The notes beneath the pieces are model-generated. The model worked only from the letters and a program-made list of their open reading frames with translations, did no database searches and was not told the origin of the DNA. From Aphelenchoides besseyi (lineage: Eukaryota; Nematoda; Chromadorea; Rhabditida; Aphelenchoididae): DNA of 64,000 bases. Both the position numbers and the translations under genes were made by a program. Numbering within the stretch: the first letter of the stretch is position 1; the number at the start of each line of letters is the position of its first letter. The stretch lies in contig JAMPIQ010000002.1 of assembly GCA_024699855.1 (NCBI GenBank), positions 13,206,001 through 13,270,000 on the forward strand. Direction: 5' to 3'. This document shows, piece after piece, positions 13,301-26,727 of the stretch.

Positions 13301-14346
13301 TGACGTGAACTTTAAAAGAATGCATCATAACTCAAACTACGTGGTCAATCACTATCAAGCTAGCACATGGTTGTTGAGGAGCCCTCAAGAAGAATTGAAC
13401 ATCCGAAAAAACAAACCAACTGGTAGGCGGATGAGTTCCGGTTGTCACATTTCAACTGAGCTCTTTTGCATAATCAGAAACCGAGTTCAGCAACACATAC
13501 GCTAATTGAAAGCGCATCCTTTGCTTCCGTTTCGGCTTTTAAGAGACTTCACAGTCAGTCGACAAATCGGAATTGGATTTAAACGCGAATTAATTTGAAC
13601 GTCCGTCTGTCGAAGGAACTCGTCGTGTGTCGACGATAACGAAATGGCTTAGGTCCTTAAAACTGTTCAGTAATGCCAAAGGGATGAATTTCCATTCTTT
13701 CAATACAAAACCAAATTTAAATTGCAGGACTTCTACGTAACGATCTGCCTCAATTCCCCGATGCGAAACAAATGAATTAGATCTGTAGCCCTATAAATAC
13801 ACAAGCTTTTTTGTTCTTTCATAGAATAATGTTCGAACCAAATTGCTATTCACCATCAAGGTTTTTAGCTAACCTTCCATTTAACGACGATAAGTGTTTG
13901 ATTTAAAGTCTAAGGTCGATTATGTTTGGTTTGATGAGTTTTTATCGAAATTGTTTGTTTTGTCAACTCTATTCGTGTTCAGATTACGATTGAAATACAA
14001 CAGAAACCACGCAGTTGCAAGTGAAAAGCACAAAACGAATGCATTTTGGTTGCTTTAAGTCTTGTCCTACTCCCGACTGAATGGGCCAAGTGACGACAAA
14101 AAGAAGCGCAGAGAAATCGAAAGCGCCGTAGGAAAAGAGTCGACCTAAACAGCGGAAGAGAATAACCAATGCAAAATCCTTTTTCCTCAATACCACTGGC
14201 CAACTTGGTTGTTTGCAAGAGTTTGGTCACTTGCGTTTCCTAGCGAACAACTTATTCAATCAATCGGTGACAGTCGTTGAACGTAAGTCAACATTTTCAT
14301 TTGTTTAAGGTTGTTGAATTGTTTTCAGATCGAGTTGTTGGCCGAA
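7302..14346. other. Gene-poor 7 kb interval
   Basis: No recognisable gene was found. One exon-like block lies at 8418-8620 on the plus strand. It is preceded by ATTTCAG and followed by GTATGT, and it reads openly with residues such as KCWQKEEVLCEVNK. A minus-strand frame at 7708-7971 has hydrophobic runs loosely like a GPCR end. Neither connects to other exons. The interval may hold regulatory sequence for the flanking GPCR or long untranslated exons. No tandem arrays or long inverted repeats were noticed by eye. Confidence 0.5.
8418..8620 (+). other. Isolated exon-like open block, unrecognised
   Basis: The block is bounded by a good acceptor (CATTTCAG ending 8417) and a good donor (GTATGT at 8621). 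It is open in one frame for its whole length and encodes a hydrophilic stretch with three cysteines and TLTPPQRSQLFSYLEVF. Partner exons were not found in the surrounding 2 kb. It could be one exon of an unrecognised gene, a decayed gene, or chance. Confidence 0.2.
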
Positions 14347-15408
14347 ATGCTTAAGTTTATTTTGATTTTCTTGCCTCTTGTACATTCACATCTTGACCCC
14401 AAAATGTGGCCACCGGAACGTGGGTTTCCACGCGAACCAAAAAAATCACCACCTCCAACGAACCTGCTCGACAAAATCATTCGATATGCCGAGAAAGATG
14501 ATTTGCTTTTGTATGCAACAGCCGTTTTCGGAATTCTGATGCCCGCAGTCATGTATTTCGTTTACAAAACAGTTCACGCAAAATACCAAGTGTATGCAAA
14601 GGTTGCAACGACCTTAACCTATCCATTTAATCTTCGTTTGTCTTCCAGCGTAAACGTACTGAACGTAAACGAGAACGAGCCAAACAACGAGCAGTAACTT
14701 TGTTTTACATGAGTGCCGACACAGTTCTCAAGCGTTTTACCTACTCGCTAGCCGAACAGTTAACGACCATTGATCCGGTAGTTGTTGCATTGGTTCCCGA
14801 CAATTTAAGCGTCTTTTTCGATTACAAAGTGCGTTTGAAAGTATATTGGCGTAAATGTAACACTAAACTCTAGGGCATTGCGGTCTTCATTGTTCCGGAC
14901 GTCGATAGTGATAAGTTAACCGACTCGGACAACTGGTTTTTCGATTGGTTGCAAGAAATTCGATTTGAAATGCGCGAACGATCGCTGTTTCGTAATCTCA
15001 ACTTCTGTACTTTTACCGTCACTAAACCTCAACAAACGACAATAATTGGAAAGGTTGGAGTAAGCAACACAAAAGAATTGATCATAGGATTTTAGATGCA
15101 TGAAGTGTTAAAGAAACGACTGACTGTGTTGGGAGCCAGAGAAATTCAACCTGCTGCTTTCATTTGGAACAATGAAGATACTGGTGAGTTATCTCGTCTT
15201 ATCGCTACTTGAAGTTGTTATTATAGATTTGAACTTACAACTAAACGAACAAGCGAATATGCTCAACGAGACGATCAGAGAAACACACTGCGATTATAAC
15301 AGCGACGAGACCGACTTGTTGAGTTCGGAAGACGGAGGTTCGTTGAGCGAGTTGAGCGACGATGATCTGCTTTCAACTGACGATCTCAGTTCAAAGAAAT
15401 CGAACTGA
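14347..15408 (+). CDS. Membrane-anchored TYW1-type flavodoxin-like protein
   Basis: Five exons (14347-14589, 14649-14828, 14874-15059, 15096-15183, 15227-15408) give 292 aa. Residues 1-14 look like a signal peptide. A transmembrane helix (LLLYATAVFGILMPAVMYFV) lies near residues 60-79, followed by a basic linker rich in KR. The next segment aligns with the N-terminal flavodoxin domain of TYW1, the wybutosine tRNA enzyme: LFYMSADTV at the phosphate-loop position, GIAVFIVPDVDSD, WFFDWLQEIR, FCTFTV, VLGAREI. The usual SQTGT-type FMN loop is replaced by MSADT. There is no radical-SAM domain: the protein ends in an acidic Ser/Asp/Glu tail, with AATAAA about 40 nt later. FMN binding is therefore doubtful. 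It could be an ER protein of unknown role. An acceptor TTTTCAG precedes the start. Intron 3 is only 36 nt. Confidence 0.75.
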
Positions 15409-15778
15409 GCACATTACTACGCTTTTCATTGCAAACGGGTGTTTTCGTAATAAACTTCATTTCCGAAATGACACATGGTTTATTAGCAAATAATTAGGAG
15501 TCTTTATTTTAAAATAAATATTGGCCAACGGCACCCAATCAAAGAATCAACCTTTTCGATTTAATTAGAGAACGGGTTTCTACAAACTGTTTTTGGACGC
15601 ATCGATTAAGAGAGTACACGAGAAGGGATTAGTAAATTATGTGTATTGACGAAGCCAAAGAAGTGAAGAGAAATTCAGAAACGTTAACGAATGAATAGAA
15701 GTTAGAAAGCGGGATTAGATGATTCAAGTAGAAAATTCGAGCTATATAACGTGAATAAATATCCGAACAACATAAACT
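15409..15778. other. Convergent 3' ends, shared terminator region
   Basis: This 370-bp gap separates the flavodoxin-like gene (plus) from the clathrin gene (minus). It holds a plus-strand AATAAA around 15449 and T/A-rich sequence with TTTATT-type signals for the minus strand. No open frame of note. Confidence 0.6.
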
Positions 15779-18700
15779 TTACATCGATGGCCAGGCATTC
15801 ATGTGTGGTGCAGCACCGGGTTGAGCCGTTGGAAAAACTCCCGGTGGAACTTGAGCACCCGAAGCGGTAAGCATCAACTGTGGAGTGCCCACTAGAAAGT
15901 ATGAATCATAGTATTATAATTTAATCAAAGTGACTTACTCATTTGACCGTCGAGCTGCTCTTTCTCTTTGACTTCAGCTTTGCGTTCTTGTTCCGACTTT
16001 TCCAAGCTTTCAATCTTCAAATTTCAAATGTTTCATTAAATGGTGACTGTCAACGAAAACTTACACGGTTAGTGTAATCCCGCATAACCTGAATTAAGTA
16101 GGGCATAATGTAGTCAGTTAGTTTGTAGCGCCAAGCCAACTCCATAACCAGGTCCGGACGAAGCAAATCGTAACAACTGTAGAGGGTTGCCACAAAACAT
16201 TCTTTATTGTCGTTGGAAAGGAAATAATTCAGTAAATCTTCGACGATTTCCGGTTGACGACTCTCGGCAGCATATTCCATTGCATCCTAAATGGTCGTTC
16301 AACGAAATCGCTAATTGTAAATTCACCTTGAACAAGTTGTCACGTTTGCACATTTCAACCGATTGCTTCCAACGGTTGTTTCCTTTGAAGAGATGAGCAG
16401 CAATGCGACGGAATTCGGTGAGTTCGTGATTTTCGAGCTGAGTGGCCAACGCGATTTTGTCGAAGTTGTCGTACGAATCAATTGAACTGCGAAGTGCTTC
16501 GTAATCTTCTTCACGAATAAACAGTTGATTTAAACACTCGTTGAGGGCTTTGTTGTTCAAATTTTGGACTTGACGTAAGAACGGAGCAACTAGTGACAAA
16601 CTGTCGTCATCTAAACAACTGAAGTCAAGTATGTAAAGGACTTTTTTCTTACCGGACGAGAAAATTGAAACGGTCCGCGACAAGTCGAGACGTGGTGCCA
16701 AAACGGTGAGCAGATCGTTCAACAACATTGGTTTGTAGGTGAGATAGAAGTTGATTGCTTTGTAGTACAATTCGACATTTGCGACTTTGGTGATGATTTC
16801 TTTGAAATGAGCTTCGCGCCATGCAACTGTCGGATGGGTCATCATGGTTTGAACTGCGTTGTCGAACTCTTCGTACTTGTCGTACAAGAATACCAATTCG
16901 GCCCACAGATGCGATTGTTCGGCAGCACGCAAAACTTTCGGAATGTTCACACGAGACCAAAACAAATCCAAATGTTCGCGCATTCGTTCCGGTTTGTATT
17001 TACTGTAGAGAATGGCCAATTCGGTAAACATTCCCATGTGAGCTCGTTCCAATCCAAGGGCGGCTTCAAGCAAAGAGATCAATTGCTCGAAATGTCCGCG
17101 ATGTTGATAGTAGTTGATCAGTTCCTCGAGTTCATCGGCATGAACGACGATGTGAAGACCACAGATTTGAGCAAGTCGGAATTCTTCTTGATCGACACAT
17201 GCGAAACAGATTTCCTTCCACGTTCGAGTGGAGTTTGCTTTACGACCCGCATCCACGGCTCCTTGATAGTCGCCCATCTTGACAACAGTGATGGCAAGAC
17301 GTGCGTAGTTGCTGATTGAGTTGTAAAGAATTTTGGCAGCCGGATACATTCCCTCTTCAAAACAACGATCACCAACCGATTGAATTTGTGCGTTGTTTGG
17401 CTCGTGAACAAAGTTCTCCAAATCGGTCAGACGATCGGTTTTGGCATAAGCGAAACACAGTTCGGTTTCGATGAACGATTCGCGCGACTTCTTACGAGCC
17501 ATTTGCAAGAAGCGAACAAGATCCTCGTAATGATTGGCTTCCGAACATTTTCGTGCCACTTCGATGAATGCATGCGGATCGTTGGCTTTGATGTACGAGT
17601 CCACGGCCTCTTTGATCATTCCACCTTCAAGTTGAGCACGAGCCAAAGAACGCCAAACAGCGGATTCGTTGACACGTTCGGCAAATTCGTAAGCTCGATC
17701 CAAATTTTTAATATTGTCAATAAGAACCTGAATAGAAACTTTGTATTGATCCAAATCAAAATTGCAAGTTACCTGAACCGCCGATTCGTTTACGCGGAAT
17801 TTTCTGAAGATTTCAAATGCTTGTTCGTACAAATGACTGGTGATACAAATGTTGGCAATATCGGGGGCATCGTAGTTGTCCAATCGCTGTACGTACTCCA
17901 TAACACGCGACGAATCGGCTTTGACAGCCGTCAAAATAAGCAAATTCTGTAGATTTCGATGTTCTCCAAAGTTCGAGTTGTCCAAAACGATCTTCTCCAA
18001 AAGTTCGATGAGTTCATTTGGAAGATTGGCAGACATGAAGGCTTTGACAGTCACACTAATGTCTTCCGGATCGCGAGTTTCAGCAAAAGCGGTCTGCACC
18101 ACTTGATCGATCAATGAGCGACGATGTGCGTTGTCTTCAGCCAAAACCGAACACCACAAAGCGATATCCCGACGTCGTACCAAATAGCGTGCAAGATTTT
18201 TGAACAACGAGTTTTCATTGCAAACCTGAAAGTTGAGTGTGAATTCGAGAAGCATTTTAACGTCGAATTACCTTCACAATCTCTTCATCACAATTACCAC
18301 GTTCATAAGCGATCAGTGCGTAATGAGGATCACGTTTCTCGCAGTATTTGCCAATCACTTGCGGATCGTAGTATTGGTTCTCACGAAGGAATCGTTCTGG
18401 ATTGTTGTTCGCGTCAATGTGAATTTTCGCCAGAGCATTGTGCGTAGCCGGATCAGTAGCTCCTTCATGAACACGTGTTTCCAACCAATTGGAAAGAAGT
18501 TTAAGGCTAAAGTAATTAAACAGTTATTCTATTGTGATGTTAAGTCTACCGATTGCGCTTTTCAACTTCTTCCACAAGTTCATTTATGTCGAATTTGCCA
18601 CGGGTATTCACAATCAATTGTTTAATCGCATCTTCACTGCAATCTACATCGAGAAGCGCTCCAATGACGATGGGCAAACGAGCGGCGTTGACTTTGTTAA

Positions 18701-21472
18701 CAAAAATCTCGATCGACTTGTACAAGTTGTTGCGGAACAAGTATAAAACCAAGTCGTGAACCATGTCGTAACGATCGCAGACAATCATTAATGATTGCTG
18801 AAATAAAAGGTCGCAAAGTTATCAAGCATTCTTCTTACCTGATCGGACAATTTGGCTTCTTTCAAGTAGTTTTTAACCATTTCCGGATTGTAGCAGTTGG
18901 ATTCACGGCAAATCCGCTCAACTTCTTTCAATTGACCAGTACGTGTTGCGGCTTGAATGTACGCAAAATGCACATCCGGATCTTGACTGTAGTTTACGAT
19001 GGAGCCGAGGAAGTGATAGAGTCCTTCGTAGCTTTTGAATGTTTCGAACAACTCGATGATCGGTTGAGTTTGCAGTTGTTCCGCGTATCTCGAAGCGATT
19101 TGAACGACGATTTGAAGATTCTGACGCAAATTTGCTTGAAGCATTGCTTTCAAGCAGTCCAACGAATCCGAGACCGACAGACGACCAAAATAGTTGACCA
19201 ACCATTCGGCGTTGAATTGCTGAGTGTGAACGACTGTTCGCTTGATGTCATAGATGTCGGTGAAATGTTCCAGTGCGCGTTGCATGAGTCCCGCTTTCTC
19301 GCAAAGTTGACCGATTGCAACACGATCGTAATCTTTGAGTAGTCCATTGGCCATAATCGCATCGGCCACCGCCGGGTTCATTGCCAAATTCATTTCGAGA
19401 ACACGGGTTTGCAAATCTGAATCCAAAGTGAATCCTCTGTTAACCAATTCCAACAGGAACTTCGTGCACTGTTGAACGGCACCTGTTTCCGAAAAGCAAT
19501 CGACAATCTTAATTGAAAAAATAAACTTTGCAGCTTGTAAATCTCATACCTGATTCAAATCGACAAGAGCTTTTCCATCAGGACCTTCGGTTGAAAGATT
19601 GATGGCAAACTGAACGGCAGTATCCGGATTGCTACGAATGACTTGACGTAATTGGAAGAGATAGTCGGGCTCGAATCCAACTTTCTTCGAATAAAGAATG
19701 ATCTTTTCGAATTGACCAGTCTCGGCGAAGCATTGAACAACTTTGTGCGGAACGTTGCCACGCAAATAGATGCTCAGTGCCAAATTAGAGTCCAACGTTT
19801 TGACCAAATCGCCCAAATCTTCCGAGCATTCGAGTTTGCCTTCCGAAAGCCACTTCTCAACCAATGCAGTACGATTTTGTGCGATCGCCGGACGACAAAG
19901 TTCCAACGATTCGTATTTGTTCAATGAACCGGACTCCAACAACACGTTGAAGTACTTGAGAACGGCGCTGGTTTGTCCCTGAACCGCTGGTGCTTGTTGG
20001 AATTTGATCAACGTGTTCGGAGTTCGAAGAATGTTGTTCGGCGCGTTCACAGCAACCCGAGCTGCTTCTTCGTATTGTCCGTTGCCGAAAAGAAGATTGA
20101 ATTTGCGAACGAAAAGATCTTCGGCGCCTTCCAATTTGCAACGGGTCGCCATCTTCAATGCCAAATCCGGATTCTGGAGTGTAGTCTTCAGGTACGAGAC
20201 GATTGCATTCTCGTCGATTCCAATTGCAAGGACTTGACCGGGACGATTGATGCCGATAAAACCGTTCAACGTCGAATGCTGCGCCGTGATGAAGATGGTC
20301 TCCGAGGAAACACGAAGAGCATAAATGCAGACTCCCGTCTCGATATCGTACATCTGAACGAAACCAAGCTTTGTGACCATAAACAACACGCCGTGTTGTG
20401 CCGAAGACTAAAAATCGAAAAGATAATCAACGATGCTATGAATCGCTCTATCCACCTGCATAGCAATCGGAAAATCGGCATTTGCTTCTTGAGGAAATTG
20501 AATTTCGACTTGTTTCTTTGTGAATTGTTGGTTTCCGGCCGGCGGCGTAGACACTTCGATGATGTGCAACTGAAATTGAACGTTGAAACAATCGGGAAAA
20601 CCTTCAATTTACTCGTGAGTTCTGAGCTGTTCGCGCAGCAAAACAGAAGAGATTTGACGGATGCGGATTACCCTCGACTTTGAATTGAACAAAACACGAT
20701 GCGTGGCCTTCGATCGGTTGTGCTACTTTCTTCTCTTCACTATACAACTGCATTTGACCGACAACTCGATTGTCCTAGAAAGCGTGCAGTTAGTAACAAG
20801 GATTCTTACGATCAAATTTACTTTTGCTGCAATTCCCTGCAACAACATCAACTTCCCAGTGTGATCGCATTTGTAAGTGATGATTTGACAGTCTTTGAGG
20901 TTCATGTGACGATCAAACATCTTAACTGGAGCTTGTGGACCTGAAAAAACACATTCGGTAATTTCAATAAAACGAATTTACCTTCTAAACTCCAATGATA
21001 GACACTTGTTTCCGTAACAAGACCAACGGCTTGTTCGTTAATCCACTTCCAAAAGACGACATCTTCTGCGTTCATGTGCGACTTCAATTTTGCCCTTTGA
21101 TCAATGTCGAACATTTGAAGTTGTTTTGCGGCTGCAACAATACATTTGAACTCTTGGCGTTAAAACAATTGGCTTACACTTGAGGGCAATGATCTTTCGA
21201 GTCGGATGCATGATCACCGAATCAGCGCTGATCGGACGTCGCATTACATCTTTCGGATTCTCGACATCGACAATCACGACTTGAGCCGACTCGCCGACCT
21301 TCTCTCGCACCACAATGAACTTATCTGATTCCATGGTGACATTGGAAAAGTTGATGCAGGAGCTGTTAATGCCCAAACTTGGCAGCTGAAAAGACAAGAA
21401 CAAAAATCGAATCTCCAGAATTTCACTTACCGAAAACAGTTCGTGGAAGCGAACTGGCACGACGCCCGACAT
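15779..21472 (-). CDS. chc-1: Clathrin heavy chain
   Basis: This is the main coat protein of clathrin vesicles, forming triskelia in endocytosis and trans-Golgi transport. Translation follows metazoan clathrin heavy chain essentially end to end (about 1,680 aa): terminal-domain beta-propeller (start [27 protein letters not shown]), linker, seven clathrin heavy-chain repeats (for example [33 protein letters not shown]), the trimerisation region, and a C-terminal QLMLTA motif with a Pro/Ala-rich tail ending NAWPSM. About sixteen exons are separated by 34-50 nt introns; the first four are 21431-21472, 21178-21385, 20982-21131 and 20822-20940. At least two introns, near 17730-17773 and 16620-16655, have no stop and a length divisible by three, so unspliced transcripts would stay open. 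Exons were not all summed. No damage to conserved positions was noticed. Confidence 0.97.
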
Positions 21473-22741
21473 GGTTGTGGTCGCGTGCCAACGATGAAAT
21501 CAGTGAGACGAAATTTGGCAAAAGCTCGACGGTTGGCACGAGCTGAAAGTGATGATCGTTATTTCCACTCTAAAATTTCAATTGCTCGCGATGACCACGC
21601 AAATCGACAACCGAGTAGAAAGAAGTTGAAATACTCATTAGCGAGTGAATGTTGAAATGAGGCTGAACGAGAGCTATGAGTCATGATTATAGAACGAGAC
21701 GATGACTTTTAACGTTCCGATCCGCACTGCTAAAACGATGGCGTGGCGGAAACCCAAAAACATCGGCGAGAAATTTTGTACGACTCTCGACCGAAATCGC
21801 TCAGCTCATTCTAAGGTCTCTCGCGGCGAACGAAACTATCGGAGCGCAAATACAACAGTCAGAGCGAATCGAACATGTCGAGCGACGACGAGAGAAATTG
21901 CGAATGGGCAGTCAATCGAAGGACTAACCGCCGCAATTGCCGTCTTCACGTAACGTCTACCAAGCGCTCGGGAAAACGGTTTGGTGGTGGTTGGGAGGAG
22001 GCAATTTGGTGGACAGCAGAAGAGAACATCGAGAGTCATGTTGACTGTTTCCTACAAAAACGTTTTCAACTGTTTTCGCGGCTATTCGACGCGAAATTTC
22101 TCAACTGAACAGCGGGAGTTGAAGACCGAACGGCAGTTTTTGGTCTCAACGTCTTCGAAACAACAAAGAAACACAACAGAATCGTGATTGAAAATGCACA
22201 CGAAAATCTCGATCGTTTCAATCGAAAATGATGACAAAAAAAGTGGAAGGTTGTGGCTCCACGTCACTTCGGTCGTGTGTTCGTCCATCGAATTGTTTTG
22301 CAAATCAGAAGCCGAGACTTAATTGTCGAAAACGCTATTAACACGCCGGCGAGCAGAACGAGAATCTCCCCTCTTCCAACATGGAAGGCGCCATCCAACG
22401 GCCACAGCATTCGCACTGCTCAGCCGCCAACGTTCGTTGCTCTTCAGCAGCCGAAAGCAGGCAGACGGGCGCGCATTCAAAAGCGAATTTCGACCGCTGA
22501 CCACGTTGCATTTGCGAATGTTTACTTCCAGCACTCGACGTCAACAGTTTACATTCGCGGACGGCTCATGAAGTGGAGCCGATTGATGTAGGAAATTTAT
22601 TTCGAATTGATTGCGGAATACAAAGAGAAAACGATTTGGGACTTTTATACAAATTCTACGGAGAAAAGCGACTTCGTGGACCTGCCCGTCAAAGTGAAAT
22701 TGATTCGAGAGAAACTATCCGATGACTACAAGTTTACTGAA
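21473..22741. other. Intergenic, presumed clathrin promoter
   Basis: This 1.27 kb interval lies upstream of clathrin and downstream of uridine phosphorylase, both minus strand. Open frames here are short and show no family likeness. Part of 22300-22560 is richer in GC and arginine-rich in several frames, which suggests base composition rather than coding. No TATA element or repeat is claimed. Confidence 0.5.
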
Positions 22742-23803
22742 CTAAAGCATTTTACCATTCAAAACGGGATTGTAGCCGAGTTGATTGCCGATGTACGTGG
22801 ACACAATGTAGAAGGGTCGAAGCTCCATTTCCTTGTATTCGGTCTCGTTGATTTGTACCTGATCGCCGTGCATTCGATTCAACAAAGCGACGCAAACGAT
22901 TGCAGCTGAAATTCTCTGTGCGATAAGTTTGTTTGGAAGTTAACTGTTACATCGAGCACCAACACGATGATTCATTGCGGCAAAACCAGTGCATTCCATT
23001 TCAATGTTCTTCACGCCAAGAGTCTGGAGTTTATGCAAAAATTCCATCTTCTCTTTTTGTTCGCCGCGATAGAAAGAACCGTCCAAACGCATTTGACCTA
23101 AAGTCCACAAACTGTTGAATGTATTCATAAGGTTGTGTCTTACCTTCGTAAAAATCGTTAGCACAGAGAGTTTTTCCCAAAGTCGCGGAATATCGAAGCT
23201 CAATAGCAACATGATACAAATCTTGACTCAACTGTTGATCTAATGGACATTCGAAAGCAACAGTACGACCATTGATTTCCAGTTCATAACATTCTTTCAG
23301 TTTGCCGTTCAACGTGCCGTTCGTGATGACCACAGTGCCCGGCTCAATTCCAACACCACCGCACGTTCCCAAACGAATAATCGTCACCTCAGTAATACCC
23401 GCGTAATGAAGTAATTTGTAGAGTTCGTTCAACATGATCGACAATGATGGGACGCCCATTCCGTGCTAAAAGTCGTTCTTGCATACCGGAGAGGACTTAG
23501 AACTCACGTTGACCCACAGAACAGCACCTGTTTTGTACAAACAGAATCGATCCGAACGACTGATATCGCCGATCACTTCCAAGCCAAAACGTTTGCCGAA
23601 GGCTTGAGCGTACATGTTGAGACGAGATCGACTGCCACCGGTACAAACGAACTGAAAGAAACCAAATACGAGATCTAACCAATCAAACCTACCTTCACAT
23701 CACCAAAATCCTTAAAATTGGTGTTACTTTTGGATAAACCAAAATGATAAAGAGTATCGTCAGCTAACTCTGCGAGATGTGGATTGTGCAAACGAAAAGG
23801 CAT
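22742..23803 (-). CDS. upp-1: Uridine phosphorylase
   Basis: The cytosolic enzyme splits uridine with phosphate into uracil and ribose-1-phosphate for pyrimidine salvage. Five exons (23693-23803, 23508-23651, 23144-23465, 22951-23097, 22742-22905) sum to 295 aa, within the normal length for the animal enzyme. Family marks include FVCTGGSRSRL (phosphate-binding region), HGMGVPSLSIMLNEL, RLGTCGGVG, NIEMECTGFAAM (the ribose-binding Glu-Met-Glu-type motif of the nucleoside phosphorylase family), and VCVALLNRMHGDQ. The start ATG opens the first open exon. Introns run about 41-53 nt. It sits head to tail upstream of clathrin with a 1.27 kb gap, and nothing suggests an operon. Confidence 0.93.
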
Positions 23804-26727
23804 TTCAGTTCGTAGAATTGCAAGTCAGTGGCTGAAAATCACACGTAAAAGTACCTGGACATTTACAATCACAATTGTAACTCAAAAGACGAAAACATCT
23901 TTGCACGACTGCAGAAACAAAGTGAAATAAAAGGAACGAGCTTTTGCGTGACGATCTCAAATACCACAAGATTTGCCAAGGAATGTGTGTGATCGCGTCG
24001 CATTTTCGTTTTTTGTTTCAATCATTCAATTTGATAGCACGGATAAAAGAAACATTCAAAACAAAAAGCAAATTCATCACAAAGTTGGTCAACACAATGA
24101 CGCGCGAACGAATTTTGTTTTCATTCAACCGCTAAGGATTTTTCGTAAGAGCAAAGATTCCAACAACCGGAAGAATGTAAACATAAGATAGCACGAATAA
24201 GCCGACTGATTTCCAACTTAAAACAGACCAGCCAACTGATGCAATAAACTCAAACTAATCATCTTCAAACCAATTTCAAGTTCATTCAATCGAACGCTTT
24301 CTTCGTAGTCGGTTGAATAATTTGAATCTCGTTGATGGCCACCTACTCTTATTCACGCCATTTGTCAATCATCAACATGTTAATTGAAAGCCATAAAATC
24401 GAAAGAGCAAAACCACAATGCGTCGAATCCATATCGCCAAAAAATAGCGCTGTTCAATAAGAAATCACGACGTGGTGGTCGAAAGTTCATTTATAAGAAC
24501 ACAAACACGTGAGGGTTTCTTAGAAGCAGAAAGACAAACGCGTCAGATGATAAATGTTGCACGACACCTTCCGCTTATTGAATTCACGAACCAGAGATGA
24601 TAAGCTCTTAATGACGTGAATTCGTTGCCAGTGTAAAGATCAAAACGACACGAATCGAAGACTACGAATACGTTTTCTACTTCCGGAAACTACACTAAAA
24701 TTTGAGGCATGAACGGAAACTTTTTCGGTTATCTTTCTTATTGAATGCTCTTTTGGTCTTATAGTAACGAACGTCGCTTATTGCTGATTTATCACGCGAC
24801 TTTGACAACTGAGTGAATCGCACTGAAATCGACTTCTGCTCTACGGCCGATCAAATATACAGTCCGACGAACTGATTGACTGATTGATTGTCGTACACTC
24901 CCGCACAGGTTTGAACTCTCGGTTCCGGCAAACCGCAGAAAGTTTTGATTACTATTTTGGAGACGTAGCAAAAAGACACATGGAACTCATTTTGTTAGCA
25001 AACCGGAATGCTGATGATTTGAAAATAGTCATCAGTGTCTTTTTGTTTATTAGTCAAAGCACAAATCCCACTAACGTCAATGCTAATAAACTGCTAATAC
25101 AAGCACCGTTGTAACCGTATTCCCTGGTTGTCCGATTTGATAAAAACGAATTATATTGTAGTTTATATGATGATGTTCATTTCGATTTGCTGTTCTTCCA
25201 GAAAACTCACTACTCTATGACTGTTACCAACAAGTTTACTTGACACATTCAAACGAACAATCAAAAGTTGTTTAACAAAAAGTTATATGCTCAAATAATC
25301 AGTTATGAGATGTGAACGGAATGCTCTATAACGTCTAGATCGATGCGTAATTTGACGGCAATTGACCGAATGTGGTGTGGCATTTGAATGTTACGAGCGA
25401 AATCGTTTGCTTTTCTTCGGCAATTCGTTGGGCGATGTGAATAGTGAGTGTTCCGAATCGAGTTGAATGCACCTCCTAAATAGCAATAAAACACAATTAC
25501 ATCGGGGCTTTTATATCTTAAGTAAACATCATGCACTCGATCTTTTTGTTTGCTTAGAAATTTTAATTCGAACGTTTTCAATTACTGTTGTCATCAACTC
25601 TAAGCGTAACTTTCACACCTACTCCGAAAACGTCTGTCCGACTCTGCCAATCCACTAATCAACCTAATATTCATGTTACCTGGAGAATCAGCACTCCGTT
25701 TTCCCATTATTTACCTTTGAATTCCAAAGATTCAAACGTCAGAAATAGACATCTGCCTGATTGCTTATTTAAGATTATTCTGATGAAGTTCGAGTTTATT
25801 TACGTTGTTAATCGTTTAATGAATTTCGTGAAGAATATTCAGTTTCTGACATGAATGGCTGTCATCTACAGTTTAGTAATAAATGTTGATTAAAGGAGAA
25901 TTGAGACTTCGGAAGGTTGGCCATTTCAAGTGGAAGATTTGTAGTCAAATTTTTTGTAGTTGCCACTAATAAAATGTGTTTGTGGACGGAAATTCTATGG
26001 GGCTGCATTGTTGAAGCAGAAAGCGAACAGTCATGACAATTACAGGCGGGTTTTGAGCTTAACAGCGACCAGTGAAATGGAAGTGAAAAAACGTGAAATG
26101 AAACAAAAAGGTAGCGCGGTTTTTGCGTTAAAAAAGCCGTGTGTGCGCATGAGGGCATGACGCTGTACGCTCTCGAGCCATGAGACACACATTTTTCGAG
26201 ACTTATACGCCACCTTTCCGCTTTTCCGTCCCTTTTCTGACGCCAACTGTTAGCGGAACCGTTGAACCGAATGTTGGCCAAATAAACGGAATTTCGGTGG
26301 CCGGATTCCGCGATGGCTACACGTCACTTGTGTTCGCAACAAATGAAGGTCGCGCGAATTTGTCATCCAACGCTCGACGTTTCGTCTGTTGTTTGCGTTC
26401 ACTTTTCTTATCGCCATTTTCTCGTTTACTATGCGATTATTAATGTTCTTTTACATGGAATCTCTTCATGTGAATTCGTTGCTGCAATTGTAAATATTAA
26501 CGTGCGAATAGAAGAAACATTTGGCGTAGACTTTTCACACGTCCGATATCAATAGTTTATGATGTTGGTTGCTGATTCTGTTGCGCAAACACCCAACGAC
26601 TTGCTTATCACTTGATTTCTGCAACGATTTGCGGTGAATCTTGTTGCTTTGAAATACGATTTCTATTACGCTGCTGCCGTGTTTTATACGTGGATTGTTT
26701 CCGATACATCAGTTGTATACTTCAGAA
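23804..26727. other. Intergenic 2.9 kb
   Basis: No gene is supported. Scattered frames of 60-140 codons on both strands (for example 25862-26281 minus) have no recognisable domain or splice structure. The interval separates the diverging uridine phosphorylase and nuclear receptor genes and should contain both promoters. A TTCAG acceptor lies immediately before the receptor start. Confidence 0.5.

Noticed and set aside
16807..20683. Long plus-strand frames across the clathrin locus
   Set aside because: They are antisense shadows of the clathrin coding exons.
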